Source: a virus. Taken from it: 64,000 nt of DNA. Location: IMG/VR virus record IMGVR_UViG_3300043436_003269, positions 17,633 through 81,632 of that record. One strand, given 5' to 3'. Positions within the stretch are counted from its first letter, which is position 1, and the number at the start of each line of letters is the position of its first letter. The notes beneath the pieces are model-generated. The model was not told where the DNA came from and ran no database searches. It was given only the letters and a program-made list of their open reading frames with translations. This document shows positions 39,745 to 47,845 of the stretch, piece by piece. A program made the translations under genes and the position numbers.

Positions 39745-40032
39745 TTAATTCAGGATAATGTTTCCAAATTTTGTTTCCATAATGAAACTTTCCAATTTTT
39801 CCTTCTTGGGACTATTTGGGTCTTTACCATTCAAGACTACACAGATGTCAAGAATTTGTCTTTGAGTTAAAGAAACGTCATCACCTTTATTAATATTATT
39901 AAGTGAAGTCTCTCTAATCTTATCATAAAACTCATCTTCTTTCCCTCTCGGTATTAGCGTAAAAAGGTCATCAGGATTATTCTTGAAAAATTTGATAAAT
40001 CCATTCATGTATATTTCAACATCAACATTCAT
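39745..40032 (-). CDS. Unknown protein, 95 aa
   Basis: Helical protein beginning MNVDVEIYMNGFIKFF. SLTQRQILDICVVLNGKDPN is a plausible helix-turn segment. It lies 26 nt after the LRR-protein gene and is closed by a terminator. Function unknown. Confidence 0.55.
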   Translation of the reverse strand: MNVDVEIYMNGFIKFFKNNPDDLFTLIPRGKEDEFYDKIRETSLNNINKGDDVSLTQRQILDICVVLNGKDPNSPKKEKLESFIMETKFGNIILN

Positions 40033-40058
40033 TAAAGTAAGTTTTAAAAGTTAAACAA

Positions 40059-41378
40059 TTAGTCTTGAAGGTCCCACATGCCTGGTCCCATTTCAGTACC
40101 CTTAGCTTTGATTGATTCAGGAACTTGTACGTTGTTACTACCTTTAAGATTCAAGAAGTATAAACTTGGTAAATCCGCAATACAATCAGGAATACTTGTA
40201 AGTTTTTCGTTGTTGTTCAATGCCAAGAATCTCAATTTAGGTAAAGTACAGATTGAATCAGGAACACTTGCAATACAGTTGTCCAAGATAATACCAGTCA
40301 AATCTTTGAACCTTCCAATTTCTTCAGGGATGTTGATGATTAAACCATTCTTATCTCTGTTTTGAATATGGAATTCTTTCAATGTGTCAGGTAAATTACC
40401 AATCAAATCATCCAATCCGTATAATCCAATAAACTTGCCAATCGCACCATGACTGAAACTATCAATAACTAATTTCTCACCGCCAGTTGTTAAACCTTTT
40501 GCAAATTCAGGTTTGAAGAAGTTTTTCAACTCTTTCATTGGTCCGTTCAATAACTGAACCAAATCTTGTTGACGGTCATCCTTATCCATGAACTGATTGG
40601 ATGGGAAGTGGAACTGATATCTATTTACAGGTAATCCTGTTTCAGGTGCAACTTGTGTATCACTTGGATTATATACAACATATAAAGGACCATCTTTAAT
40701 ATAACGATTAAACCATTGGTCTGTACCAGGTGTTGATGTACACCATCTTGTTTCTCTATTGTGCCCTCCGTAGAAACAAGCAGCTTCTTTACCTACAGGT
40801 CCTTTGTTTTCAATTTCAATAACTCTCCATGTTGGTCCGTCGAATACCAATTTAGCACCAGGGTGAACAGGAGCTGATTGTCTCTCAGCCTTTGTAGTTG
40901 TTGCTAAAGTCAAGTCAAAGTCCTTAACTGCATCGTATAATGCATCGGGAGTTAACTTGTTAATATCTCTCATGTCTTGAGGAAGTTTACCCTTAAACTT
41001 TTCAAATTTTGCAAGGTCATCTGTAACCTTATATAAATCCTCCATGAAAGTTTCTTTCACTTGTTGAACTTCACGTTCATATCCCGATTCACCAGGTTGT
41101 CTTTCGGTTTTTGGCATTAAGTATTGTTTAATCAACCACTGAACGTATTTACCAGCTTTAACCTTTTCAAGTTCCTTAGAATCCGCAGCGGTTAAATCAA
41201 CATTATTTAATCTTGTTGTTGGGTCAGCCTGAACTAATTGGTTGAACTCTTCTTTACTCATTTTAGGTTTAACCTTATTACCTTCTTTGTCTTTTGATGG
41301 TTTGGTTAATGCGTCAGACAACAATTCAAATCTTGACTGCTCTAAAATGACTCTTTTTAAAATCGACGTGAACTTCAT
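40059..41378 (-). CDS. GTxWCTA-like protein with LRR tail and ILKRVILEQ N-terminus
   Basis: 439 residues. N-terminal segment MKFTSILKRVILEQSRF resembles the shared targeting segment and ends xEQ. The central domain contains HNRETRWCTSTPGT, FNRYIKDGPLYVVYN and NRYQFHFP, a divergent GTxWCTA domain. The last ~130 residues form leucine-rich repeats (IPEEIGRFKDLTGIILDNC, PDSICTLPKLRFLALNNN, PDCIADLPSLYFLNLKGS). LRRs mediate protein binding. The three-part layout suggests a packaged effector: targeting peptide, unknown core, binding tail. A TATTTATA motif lies 19 nt upstream. Confidence 0.7.
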   Translation of the reverse strand: MKFTSILKRVILEQSRFELLSDALTKPSKDKEGNKVKPKMSKEEFNQLVQADPTTRLNNVDLTAADSKELEKVKAGKYVQWLIKQYLMPKTERQPGESGYEREVQQVKETFMEDLYKVTDDLAKFEKFKGKLPQDMRDINKLTPDALYDAVKDFDLTLATTTKAERQSAPVHPGAKLVFDGPTWRVIEIENKGPVGKEAACFYGGHNRETRWCTSTPGTDQWFNRYIKDGPLYVVYNPSDTQVAPETGLPVNRYQFHFPSNQFMDKDDRQQDLVQLLNGPMKELKNFFKPEFAKGLTTGGEKLVIDSFSHGAIGKFIGLYGLDDLIGNLPDTLKEFHIQNRDKNGLIINIPEEIGRFKDLTGIILDNCIASVPDSICTLPKLRFLALNNNEKLTSIPDCIADLPSLYFLNLKGSNNVQVPESIKAKGTEMGPGMWDLQD

Positions 41379-41397
41379 TTTTCTTTTTGGTTTATAC

Positions 41398-41405
41398 TAT
41401 AAATA
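41398..41405 (-). promoter_or_regulatory. TATTTATA motif
   Basis: Leftward ATATTTATAGTATAAACC, 19 nt before the ATG at 41378. Confidence 0.4.
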
Positions 41406-41426
41406 TATTGACGGTACAAAAATAAC

Positions 41427-42266
41427 TTAATAATTCAATATTAACAACTCTTCACCCATATTTTGTTTTGTTCCTTTCTTCGCAGCCGCTGCTTTAGCAA
41501 ACTCTTTCATCTCCCAACGGTATCTATCCTCAGGAAACCATTCATGTAATAAATCAAAATCATAATAAGATAAACTGAACTTACCTTTAACTTCATCTAA
41601 CACATTCGCCAAACGTTCATGGTCATCTCTATCAAAATCATGATTACTATAATAGTTTTCAGTTTTCCAATATGGTGGGTCTAGATAAATGTATGTAGTT
41701 GGTGAATCATACTTAGCAATCACATCTGCAAAGTCCATATTCTCAACGTGAGTTATTTTGTTGAAATGTTCAACCCACTCAGGTTTAGATAACTTATCTC
41801 TGAATGTAAGGTACTTTGATTTATATTTACCTTTCAAATCAATAAACGAACTAGTTTCAGGTTTACTTCCACTAAACACCTGAGTAAGAACGTAAGCATA
41901 CTTTGCAGCAACATCATAATCGTAAGGTTGTACGCTGAAACCATCTCCAAATATTTCAGCTTGGAACCTGATAAATTGTTCTTTATATATTGCAGGTGTG
42001 ATTTCCTCACCAAATTGTTGACACGGAATCGCGTTAATTGATTTCAACAATCTTTCAGGATTTTTAACACATTGGAATAGATTGTAGTTGAGTGGGTTAA
42101 AGTCGTTGTACACGACCTTCTTAAGATTTGGGAATTGTTTCAAGTCCATGTTGAAGAAACACCAAAACATCCCTCCGAATGTTTCAACATAAGTCTCAAT
42201 ATCTTTATCATAGAAAGGGACAATCCACTTTCCAATTTTACTTTTACCTCCGATGTATGATAGCAT
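41427..42266 (-). CDS. dam: Dam-like DNA adenine methylase (D12 class)
   Basis: 279 residues. MLSYIGGKSKIGKWIVPF is the N-terminal GGK SAM-binding motif of D12 methylases, ETFGGMFWCFF the next loop, NDFNPLNYNLF the acidic binding residue, and YIYLDPPYWKTENYY the DPPY catalytic motif. It should make N6-methyladenine. The specificity is unknown; GATC is common in the class. With the methyltransferase at 28045 the phage has two DNA methylases and no visible restriction partner. Confidence 0.88.
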   Translation of the reverse strand: MLSYIGGKSKIGKWIVPFYDKDIETYVETFGGMFWCFFNMDLKQFPNLKKVVYNDFNPLNYNLFQCVKNPERLLKSINAIPCQQFGEEITPAIYKEQFIRFQAEIFGDGFSVQPYDYDVAAKYAYVLTQVFSGSKPETSSFIDLKGKYKSKYLTFRDKLSKPEWVEHFNKITHVENMDFADVIAKYDSPTTYIYLDPPYWKTENYYSNHDFDRDDHERLANVLDEVKGKFSLSYYDFDLLHEWFPEDRYRWEMKEFAKAAAAKKGTKQNMGEELLILNY

Positions 42267-42312
42267 AATTTTTCTTTTTACAATAATAAGAAAAAAATAT
42301 CAAAAGGCAAAT

Positions 42313-42489
42313 TTACTTGTAACAATTTTTGTATGGTCGACAGGATGCTTTCTGAGTGAATCCCATATCTTTACATGAAGTAGATTCACAATATGATTTA
42401 CTATACTTACGAGGTTTCTTATATTTCTCTTGTTCTTTCTCGTCAAGATACTGATAAAGAACTCTTTTAATAATTTGTTCAATTAACAT
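42313..42489 (-). CDS. Small Cys-rich protein, 58 aa
   Basis: MLIEQIIKRVLYQYLDEKEQ, a helix similar to the shared targeting segment, then CESTSCKDMGFTQKASCRPYKNCY, read in parts, with four Cys that could bind one zinc. Small proteins with this Cys pattern recur in large marine phages as far as I remember. A TATTTATA motif lies 3 nt upstream of the ATG at 42489. A longer frame from a TTG codon in another frame is a shadow. Confidence 0.65.
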   Translation of the reverse strand: MLIEQIIKRVLYQYLDEKEQEKYKKPRKYSKSYCESTSCKDMGFTQKASCRPYKNCYK

Positions 42490-42492
42490 ACT

Positions 42493-42500
42493 TATAAATA
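42493..42500 (-). promoter_or_regulatory. TATTTATA motif, 3 nt from ATG
   Basis: Leftward ATATTTATAAGT then ATG at 42489. Its last base overlaps the ATG of the rightward gene at 42500. Confidence 0.45.
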
Positions 42501-42643
42501 TGGCAGAAGGTTGTAAAACATGTAAACAAAAAGGTCCTGGTAAATTTCAGATTGGAGCGATAGTATTAGGATTCTACGTATTAGGGATGACCGTATACGG
42601 TACTTATACTCTAATTAACGACATTATTAGTTATTTTAAATAA
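42500..42643 (+). CDS. Small CxxC single-TM protein, 47 aa
   Basis: [19 protein letters not shown] then a TM helix ([19 protein letters not shown]). The CKTCK pair precedes the membrane helix. It is divergent from 42313-42489, with only 10 nt between the two ATGs, and its end overlaps dnaJ by 8 nt. Short, but codon choice and packing fit a real gene. Confidence 0.55.
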   Translation: MAEGCKTCKQKGPGKFQIGAIVLGFYVLGMTVYGTYTLINDIISYFK

Positions 42644-43568
42644 CCTTATTAAACTTAACGTTCAATTTAACGTACATATCCCCACCGTTAAATCCCTTAC
42701 CCTTTAATCTTAAAGGTTTAGATGAATCAAAAATAGGTAGTGCATTTATAGTTAATTCTCCATTTGGATGTGGTATTATAAACTTATCATCTTGTATCTC
42801 TTGTAAATTCAAGAACAAATTATAAATCAAATCATTATTCATTTTTTCAAACCCATCTTGGTTCACCATTTCTATTTGGATAACCAAATCACCATATTGT
42901 CCGTTTCTAAAGTCTCCAAGACCAGCAAGTTTTAAATATTGACCATTATCAACACCAACAGGTAATTTAACATTAACTTCATGGGTTGTTGGTTTAACCC
43001 CTTTACCGTCACAACTATAACATCTATGAACTAAAGTGTATCCACGTCCTGCACATGTTTGACATGCGGTTCTAATCTGTTGAACCATGAACCCAGTCCC
43101 AAATGTTTTTATTTGGAATCCAGCACCTCCACAAGTATTACAGTTTTGTTGTTCTCCCCCACTACCATTACAAGTATTACAATGGTTGTCTTTAACGTAT
43201 TGGATATTCTTGTCTATACCGTTATATGATTCGATTGGGTTTATTCGAACTTTAATTATTTTGTCGGGTGCGGTTTTTTGTCTACCTCCAAATGGATTCT
43301 GTCCTTGGTTACCAAACATCTGATTAAACAAATCCTCGTACGACATACCTCCATTACCTGCAAACGGATTGTTTAACTTATTATCATACTGAGCTCTTTT
43401 AGTTTCATCCCCAACAACATCATACGCAACTGAAATCTCTTTAAATTTTTCACCACCCTCAGGATTTACATCGGGATGGTATTGTTTACTTAGCTTTCTA
43501 TAAGCCTTCTTGATTTCATCTTGAGTGGCGTCTTTACTTACGCCCAAAGTTTCGTAATAATTATTCAT
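42636..43568 (-). CDS. dnaJ: DnaJ (Hsp40) co-chaperone
   Basis: 310 residues. J domain 1-70 with [13 protein letters not shown] (HPD present); Gly/Phe linker ([18 protein letters not shown]); four CxxCxGxG units ([32 protein letters not shown]); and a C-terminal substrate domain ending in [14 protein letters not shown]. It is shorter than typical bacterial DnaJ (~370 residues) because the C-terminal part is trimmed. It would stimulate host DnaK, perhaps for virion assembly. The ATG is 2 nt from the opposing gene's ATG. Confidence 0.92.
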   Translation of the reverse strand: MNNYYETLGVSKDATQDEIKKAYRKLSKQYHPDVNPEGGEKFKEISVAYDVVGDETKRAQYDNKLNNPFAGNGGMSYEDLFNQMFGNQGQNPFGGRQKTAPDKIIKVRINPIESYNGIDKNIQYVKDNHCNTCNGSGGEQQNCNTCGGAGFQIKTFGTGFMVQQIRTACQTCAGRGYTLVHRCYSCDGKGVKPTTHEVNVKLPVGVDNGQYLKLAGLGDFRNGQYGDLVIQIEMVNQDGFEKMNNDLIYNLFLNLQEIQDDKFIIPHPNGELTINALPIFDSSKPLRLKGKGFNGGDMYVKLNVKFNKVI

Positions 43569-43570
43569 AT

Positions 43571-44218
43571 ATGGAGAACTATTTGGTAGTCTTATTCAAA
43601 AATAAAAAAAGAAAACGAATAATAAAGAAGTTTGTTACTTTATCTCGTGCCAAATCGTTTTTTAACAAATTAATTGGTGAATCTGATGAGGTAATCTTTG
43701 AAACTACCATCGAAAACGCCAAAGAATGTAAACTTGAATTGGGTTTAATTGAGATGAGGACTAACCAATCCGCTCCTGTATATATTACTGATGAGTTTGG
43801 TAGAAACATTAAAGTTAAATTGGAAGATGATGGGATGTCTATACTACAAATGAAACCATACAAAGAAGAAGAATTGATATACGATGTACAGAAAAAGATA
43901 AAGATAACCACAAAAGACTTAATCAAGTCTTATCTTAAAGGTGATGGATTAAAAATGGTTTCGGTTTTAAATAATAAAATTGTTATACAAAAAGACGAGG
44001 ACATTAAATTATTTTCATTGAAGAATGAAAAAGAATCTTCAAGATTTATTGATTGTTTATCATCTCACTTCTTTAAAACAAAAAGAGGTGACTGTCTCTT
44101 TATTAAAGATTACTCGTCACCTCAAAGGAAGTATTTGTATAGTTTGTTGGAATCTAATGGATTCGATAAGAAAGTTCTTTATAGAAAGTTTACGACTTAT
44201 CCTTCTCGTCCAAGATAA
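43571..44218 (+). CDS. Unknown basic protein, 215 aa
   Basis: Begins [20 protein letters not shown]; a basic N-terminus (about 10-30) precedes a domain containing ELGLIEMRT and [17 protein letters not shown]. Similar N-terminal patterns occur in other large phages. It is divergent from dnaJ with a 2-nt gap, so the promoter would lie inside dnaJ. Convergent with the next gene (29-nt overlap). Confidence 0.6.
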   Translation: MENYLVVLFKNKKRKRIIKKFVTLSRAKSFFNKLIGESDEVIFETTIENAKECKLELGLIEMRTNQSAPVYITDEFGRNIKVKLEDDGMSILQMKPYKEEELIYDVQKKIKITTKDLIKSYLKGDGLKMVSVLNNKIVIQKDEDIKLFSLKNEKESSRFIDCLSSHFFKTKRGDCLFIKDYSSPQRKYLYSLLESNGFDKKVLYRKFTTYPSRPR

Positions 44219-44423
44219 AATGGAACTCAGTTCCTGATATATCCATTGAAAATTGTTTGTGGTGTCTATCCACTTCTCTGAAGTGATTAATCACACTAGT
44301 ATATTCACCCTTAGGTAATTCAAATATAATTGTACCCTTACCACTAAATAACGTTTGGACTGATTCAGCAATCAATGCTAACTTTTCTATTGTCCCAAGA
44401 GTATTATCTTTATTTTCTTCCAT
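44190..44423 (-). CDS. Unknown protein, 77 aa
   Basis: Small alpha/beta protein (GTIIFELPKGEYTSVINHF). No recognised family. It overlaps the upstream gene by 37 nt. Last gene of a leftward run beginning at 45353. Confidence 0.5.
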   Translation of the reverse strand: MEENKDNTLGTIEKLALIAESVQTLFSGKGTIIFELPKGEYTSVINHFREVDRHHKQFSMDISGTEFHFILDEKDKS

Positions 44424-44581
44424 ATACTTAATTTTTTTGGTTTAGGGAAAAGGTCGTCTTTAGTAAGACCTTTAATCTCTTTGATTATTTTTTCTTTGCC
44501 CTTATCAAGCTCTTTTTGGTCCTTTAGTTTTTCACTGTTGAACCAATTCAGTAGCTGTTGACTCCTGTCCGTCTTGCTCAT
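44387..44581 (-). CDS. Unknown basic protein, 64 aa
   Basis: MSKTDRSQQLLNWFNSEKLK, Lys-rich middle, and a hydrophobic C-terminus (SIWKKIKIILLGQ) suggesting weak membrane contact. Overlaps both neighbours. No function recognised. Confidence 0.5.
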   Translation of the reverse strand: MSKTDRSQQLLNWFNSEKLKDQKELDKGKEKIIKEIKGLTKDDLFPKPKKLSIWKKIKIILLGQ

Positions 44582-44993
44582 CGTCTATATCTATTTCGGA
44601 TTCTAAATCAGTATCTAATTCATCCTCCACATCAAAATCAAAATACAGATTTTGTAATTTATCTAAATCAGTTTTTTCAAAAGTTTGTTTTAACTGTTCA
44701 ACAGTTTGTTTAAACAATCGTTCCTTCAATTCTCGTTCTTTATTTAATTTAATAATTTTACCAATCTTAACGATTATTGTGGAAACTTCTTTTTCTCCAA
44801 TTGGGCTAATAAATGTAATACCCTTCATATTAGGGTCTTCAACTTCAAATCCTATAACTTGACCTTCATCCACAATACTTTTAGGTATTGACCACTTTGT
44901 TGGGAATTTCATATCAAAACTTAAATATGATTCCAATTTTCTAATTGAATGGATGTATTCAACGAATGGTACTATTTCTTTATAAAAACTCAT
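44532..44993 (-). CDS. Unknown protein with acidic tail, 153 aa
   Basis: An alpha/beta N-terminal domain (GFEVEDPNMKGITFI), a charged helix, then an acidic tail (DELDTDLESEIDIDDEQDG). Overlaps its neighbours by 4 and 50 nt. The family is not recognised. Confidence 0.55.
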   Translation of the reverse strand: MSFYKEIVPFVEYIHSIRKLESYLSFDMKFPTKWSIPKSIVDEGQVIGFEVEDPNMKGITFISPIGEKEVSTIIVKIGKIIKLNKERELKERLFKQTVEQLKQTFEKTDLDKLQNLYFDFDVEDELDTDLESEIDIDDEQDGQESTATELVQQ

Positions 44994-45178
44994 GTTTGTG
45001 ATAGATATGTTACTAAATAACTAATTGATACTCCTAAGAGGATAAGTTCCCTGTTACTAAGAACCAAGGGTTTTGGTTCTTTTTGTAACAGGGCTCTTAA
45101 AAATTTTAAGACATTCAACAATGTCACTAATATTGTAAAAACAAATATAAAAAGATATATTGTGTCAATATTATGCAT
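44990..45178 (-). CDS. Two-TM protein, 62 aa
   Basis: Two hydrophobic segments: TIYLFIFVFTILVTLLNVL near the N-terminus and LILLGVSISYLVTYLS at the C-terminus. Small holin-like topology, but with no other support. Overlaps both neighbours. Confidence 0.5.
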   Translation of the reverse strand: MHNIDTIYLFIFVFTILVTLLNVLKFLRALLQKEPKPLVLSNRELILLGVSISYLVTYLSQT

Positions 45179-45353
45179 TCTTGTCTGACTTATTGTGCTC
45201 TAAAATTTCTCCTCTTAATTGTTGAAGTAATGCTTTCAACTCTTGTGCTGATTTTCTTGCTCTAGTTCCTGCACTTTTGTTTCCTCCGAAAAATTTTGTA
45301 GTATCTACTGAAAGTAGCTCAGTCAATACCTTGATTTGTTCTAATGTTTCCAT
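45171..45353 (-). CDS. Histone-H1-like protein, 60 aa
   Basis: METLEQIKVLTELLSVDTTK, then NKSAGTRARKSAQELKALLQ. The G-T-R-x-R-K-x-x-Q-E-L-K core matches the small histone-H1-like DNA-binding proteins of Bacteroidota. A phage copy could condense or regulate DNA, or displace the host protein. Start follows an A-rich leader without SD. The resemblance is from memory of the family pattern. Confidence 0.65.
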   Translation of the reverse strand: METLEQIKVLTELLSVDTTKFFGGNKSAGTRARKSAQELKALLQQLRGEILEHNKSDKNA

Positions 45354-45429
45354 TTTGTTTTTGTTTCTAATAGTTTATTTATAATCCAAATTATAAGTTT
45401 TTCCCCTCTGGTGTAAATAGAATCAACAT

Positions 45430-45888
45430 TTATTCTGAATTTTTTTCAATTAATTTATATAACTCAGTTAGTAAATCTAAATCAGATTTTGAATACATGT
45501 TACCAACATCAAAAATTTCTCTAAGGAATTTTGGGATTGATTGTCTAACACTATCTTCTTTTTGATTGTAGAAAGTGTCCATGTAGAATGATTTAAAATA
45601 TTCTTTGTGTTCCCCGTCATATTTTATCAATATGTTTTCACGTCTAAAATCATCTATCATTTTTTTCCAACACCATTCAAAATGAGATGTTTTATCTTCA
45701 TCTGATAAAACTATCTTAGTTACGGATATATCATCCCCAAGATATGTATCAACTATAATTTGATTTAATGATTTGAAGACATCACCATATAGTTCAATTT
45801 TTTCATAAGTCATGTTATGAACATTAAACCAAATTATGATTTCGTCTTTAGGTAAGGGCTTTGCCATCCAATTAAAAAAATTCTCCAT
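45430..45888 (-). CDS. Unknown protein, 152 aa
   Basis: MENFFNWMAKPLPKDEIIIW, alpha/beta, with LREIFDVGNMYSKSDL near the end. Its ATG lies within the 3' arm of a perfect 12-bp hairpin, so translation may depend on RNA folding. Function unknown. Confidence 0.6.
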   Translation of the reverse strand: MENFFNWMAKPLPKDEIIIWFNVHNMTYEKIELYGDVFKSLNQIIVDTYLGDDISVTKIVLSDEDKTSHFEWCWKKMIDDFRRENILIKYDGEHKEYFKSFYMDTFYNQKEDSVRQSIPKFLREIFDVGNMYSKSDLDLLTELYKLIEKNSE

Positions 45889-45910
45889 AGAGTATGAGTC
45901 TATGGAGAAT
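45880..45910 (-). promoter_or_regulatory. Hairpin sequestering a start codon
   Basis: ATTCTCCATAGA and TCTATGGAGAAT form a perfect 12-bp stem with a 7-nt loop. Read leftward, the ATG at 45888 sits in the 3' arm and a T7 run follows, so it could be either a terminator for 45939-47822 or a translational switch. Confidence 0.65.
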
Positions 45911-45938
45911 ATAATAAAAGTTTAATAAATGTGAATTT

Positions 45939-47822
45939 TTATTGAGTTTTTCTATTGTAAGAAATTAAACCCATCATTTTTTGAAGGTCTTCTTTGATAA
46001 CCTTTGTTGCTTTATCTTCAGTTGACTCTAATGTGTTAAGTATTTTAGTTGCCTTATTAATCGAACTTGATTTGTCAGCACCTTGTTGTTTAGATTTTAA
46101 AGTCCCACTTGATTTACCATTACCCGCAACATCTACTGGTTGTGATTGTCTTTTATATGAAGCCTTTTGTTGTTCCGCGCCATATAAATTCTCATCAAAG
46201 TTTTTCTTAAATCTCTCACCAACTTTTTCACTTCTTTTTGAAACATTACCAAGTGCTTTACCATCTTTACCTGTTACTGCATTACCATTCTGTGAATCAC
46301 CTTTGATTTGTTTTTCAATGTTTTTATCTTCAGGTTTAATCTCATCATAAACAAGATTTGTCATACCAGGATATGCAAACGCTTCAATATATTCTTCAAC
46401 CGCATCTGATGGATGATATTTCATTTCATTATGTTCTTTTTCCATGTCATAATTACTTTGAGGGAAATCATCAGGATTTTCTTCATAACCATTTCCTCCT
46501 GAAAACATATCTTTCATGTAATCTTTCATTTTCTTAACTACCTCTTGAGTGTAGTCATCATTCTCTTTTTTACTTTCACCTTGAGCTTTTTCAGTTTTCT
46601 TTAAACCTTGAGGTTTATTAACCGTAAATGTGTTTTTTTCTGCAGAATCTTTAACTTTTTCTTGCTCTTGTAAAACAATCATCTCAATCATATCAATTAA
46701 CTCATTCTCAGTTAACTTTAAAGAGTTTTTACTTTCTTTTAAACCACCTAAGGTTAATGCCATATTAACTTGTTTTAACAATTTAGAGTCAGCTGCAGAC
46801 AATTTTTTATCACCTTTAGCTTTAGCCATCAAGTCTTTTTTAATTGAATTTAATTTTGATTTAGGGATTTTTTCTCCTTCAGGAATACCTAATTTTTTGT
46901 GTAGTGCTCCTTTTTTCATATCTGTTTTTTGAATCCACTTATCTTCAGATTCATTAACTTTATACTCTTTACCGTCAACCTCAAAACTATCTTTACCTGA
47001 TTTTCTAGCTTGAGCCAAGGCGCCACTAAAAGCATTACCTTCAGTAGCTTCATCTTCTTCTAATTTCTTAGCAGTTCTAACTCTGAATGGTTTACCACCA
47101 AACTTTTCTTTGTATTTATTAAAAAAAGTTTCACCGTCATTTGGTCCAAACCAACTTTGGTTTTTACCATGTTTCGACATTAATGATGGGAAATCTTCAA
47201 ATTCTTCCTCATCGTAATCAAAATCAAACTCACCTGAATGTTTTCTATCAGTTTTGTCAAACCAACCGTGTTCATCATCAAATGAACCAAACATATCATT
47301 TTCTTCTAATTGAGACCAATCAGTTTCATCGTCTAAATCAATTTCTTCCCAATCACTATCATCACTATCGTATTCAGTTTCCATGTCCTCTTCGTCTTCA
47401 AAATCCATATCTTCCTCTAATTGAGCCCAATCAGTTTCAATATCCAATTCTTCCTCGTCCTCATCATTATATGAGTGTAAAGCGTTTTTTAACTTAGACA
47501 TAATTTTATTATCTCTCAATCCTCTACCAACATAAGTTGGTTCATTTTGTGAAAGTTCTTCAGCCTCCTCTTCTTCAGAATCGTCATCATCTAAAAAATA
47601 CTCCTCAACTTCTTTCTTGTGAGACTTAGCGTCTCTTAATTTTTTAAAATCGGCAGCGGTGATTTTACCTTTAGGACTTGCAACATCAATCTTAGATTGA
47701 CCACCATGAAGTTCCTCTTCCCACTCACCTTTGTTCTCCATTATTTGTTTAACTTTAGCATCAATTTCCTCATTAAGGATTTTGGATACTAAATTATCGA
47801 TGCTTTCTTGAAAGTTTTTCAT
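45939..47822 (-). CDS. Large acidic protein with internal KLTENEL...EQ segment
   Basis: 627 residues. N-terminus MKNFQESIDNLVSKILNEEI; an extremely Asp/Glu-rich region at about 90-210 (EDMDFEDEEDMETEYDSD); then, at about 370-392, SLKLTENELIDMIEMIVLQE followed by QEK, which matches the targeting-like segment of the 26197 protein; and a polar, disordered C-terminal half. An internal copy suggests a polyprotein, with cleavage near that point releasing the C-terminal half. A scaffold or prohead-core role would fit the composition. A TATTTATA motif lies 13 nt upstream. Confidence 0.65.
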   Translation of the reverse strand: MKNFQESIDNLVSKILNEEIDAKVKQIMENKGEWEEELHGGQSKIDVASPKGKITAADFKKLRDAKSHKKEVEEYFLDDDDSEEEEAEELSQNEPTYVGRGLRDNKIMSKLKNALHSYNDEDEEELDIETDWAQLEEDMDFEDEEDMETEYDSDDSDWEEIDLDDETDWSQLEENDMFGSFDDEHGWFDKTDRKHSGEFDFDYDEEEFEDFPSLMSKHGKNQSWFGPNDGETFFNKYKEKFGGKPFRVRTAKKLEEDEATEGNAFSGALAQARKSGKDSFEVDGKEYKVNESEDKWIQKTDMKKGALHKKLGIPEGEKIPKSKLNSIKKDLMAKAKGDKKLSAADSKLLKQVNMALTLGGLKESKNSLKLTENELIDMIEMIVLQEQEKVKDSAEKNTFTVNKPQGLKKTEKAQGESKKENDDYTQEVVKKMKDYMKDMFSGGNGYEENPDDFPQSNYDMEKEHNEMKYHPSDAVEEYIEAFAYPGMTNLVYDEIKPEDKNIEKQIKGDSQNGNAVTGKDGKALGNVSKRSEKVGERFKKNFDENLYGAEQQKASYKRQSQPVDVAGNGKSSGTLKSKQQGADKSSSINKATKILNTLESTEDKATKVIKEDLQKMMGLISYNRKTQ

Positions 47823-47835
47823 TTTACGTTTTTAA

Positions 47836-47843
47836 TATAAATA
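47836..47843 (-). promoter_or_regulatory. TATTTATA motif
   Basis: Leftward ATATTTATATTAAAAACG, 13 nt before the ATG at 47822. Confidence 0.4.
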
Positions 47844-47845
47844 TC

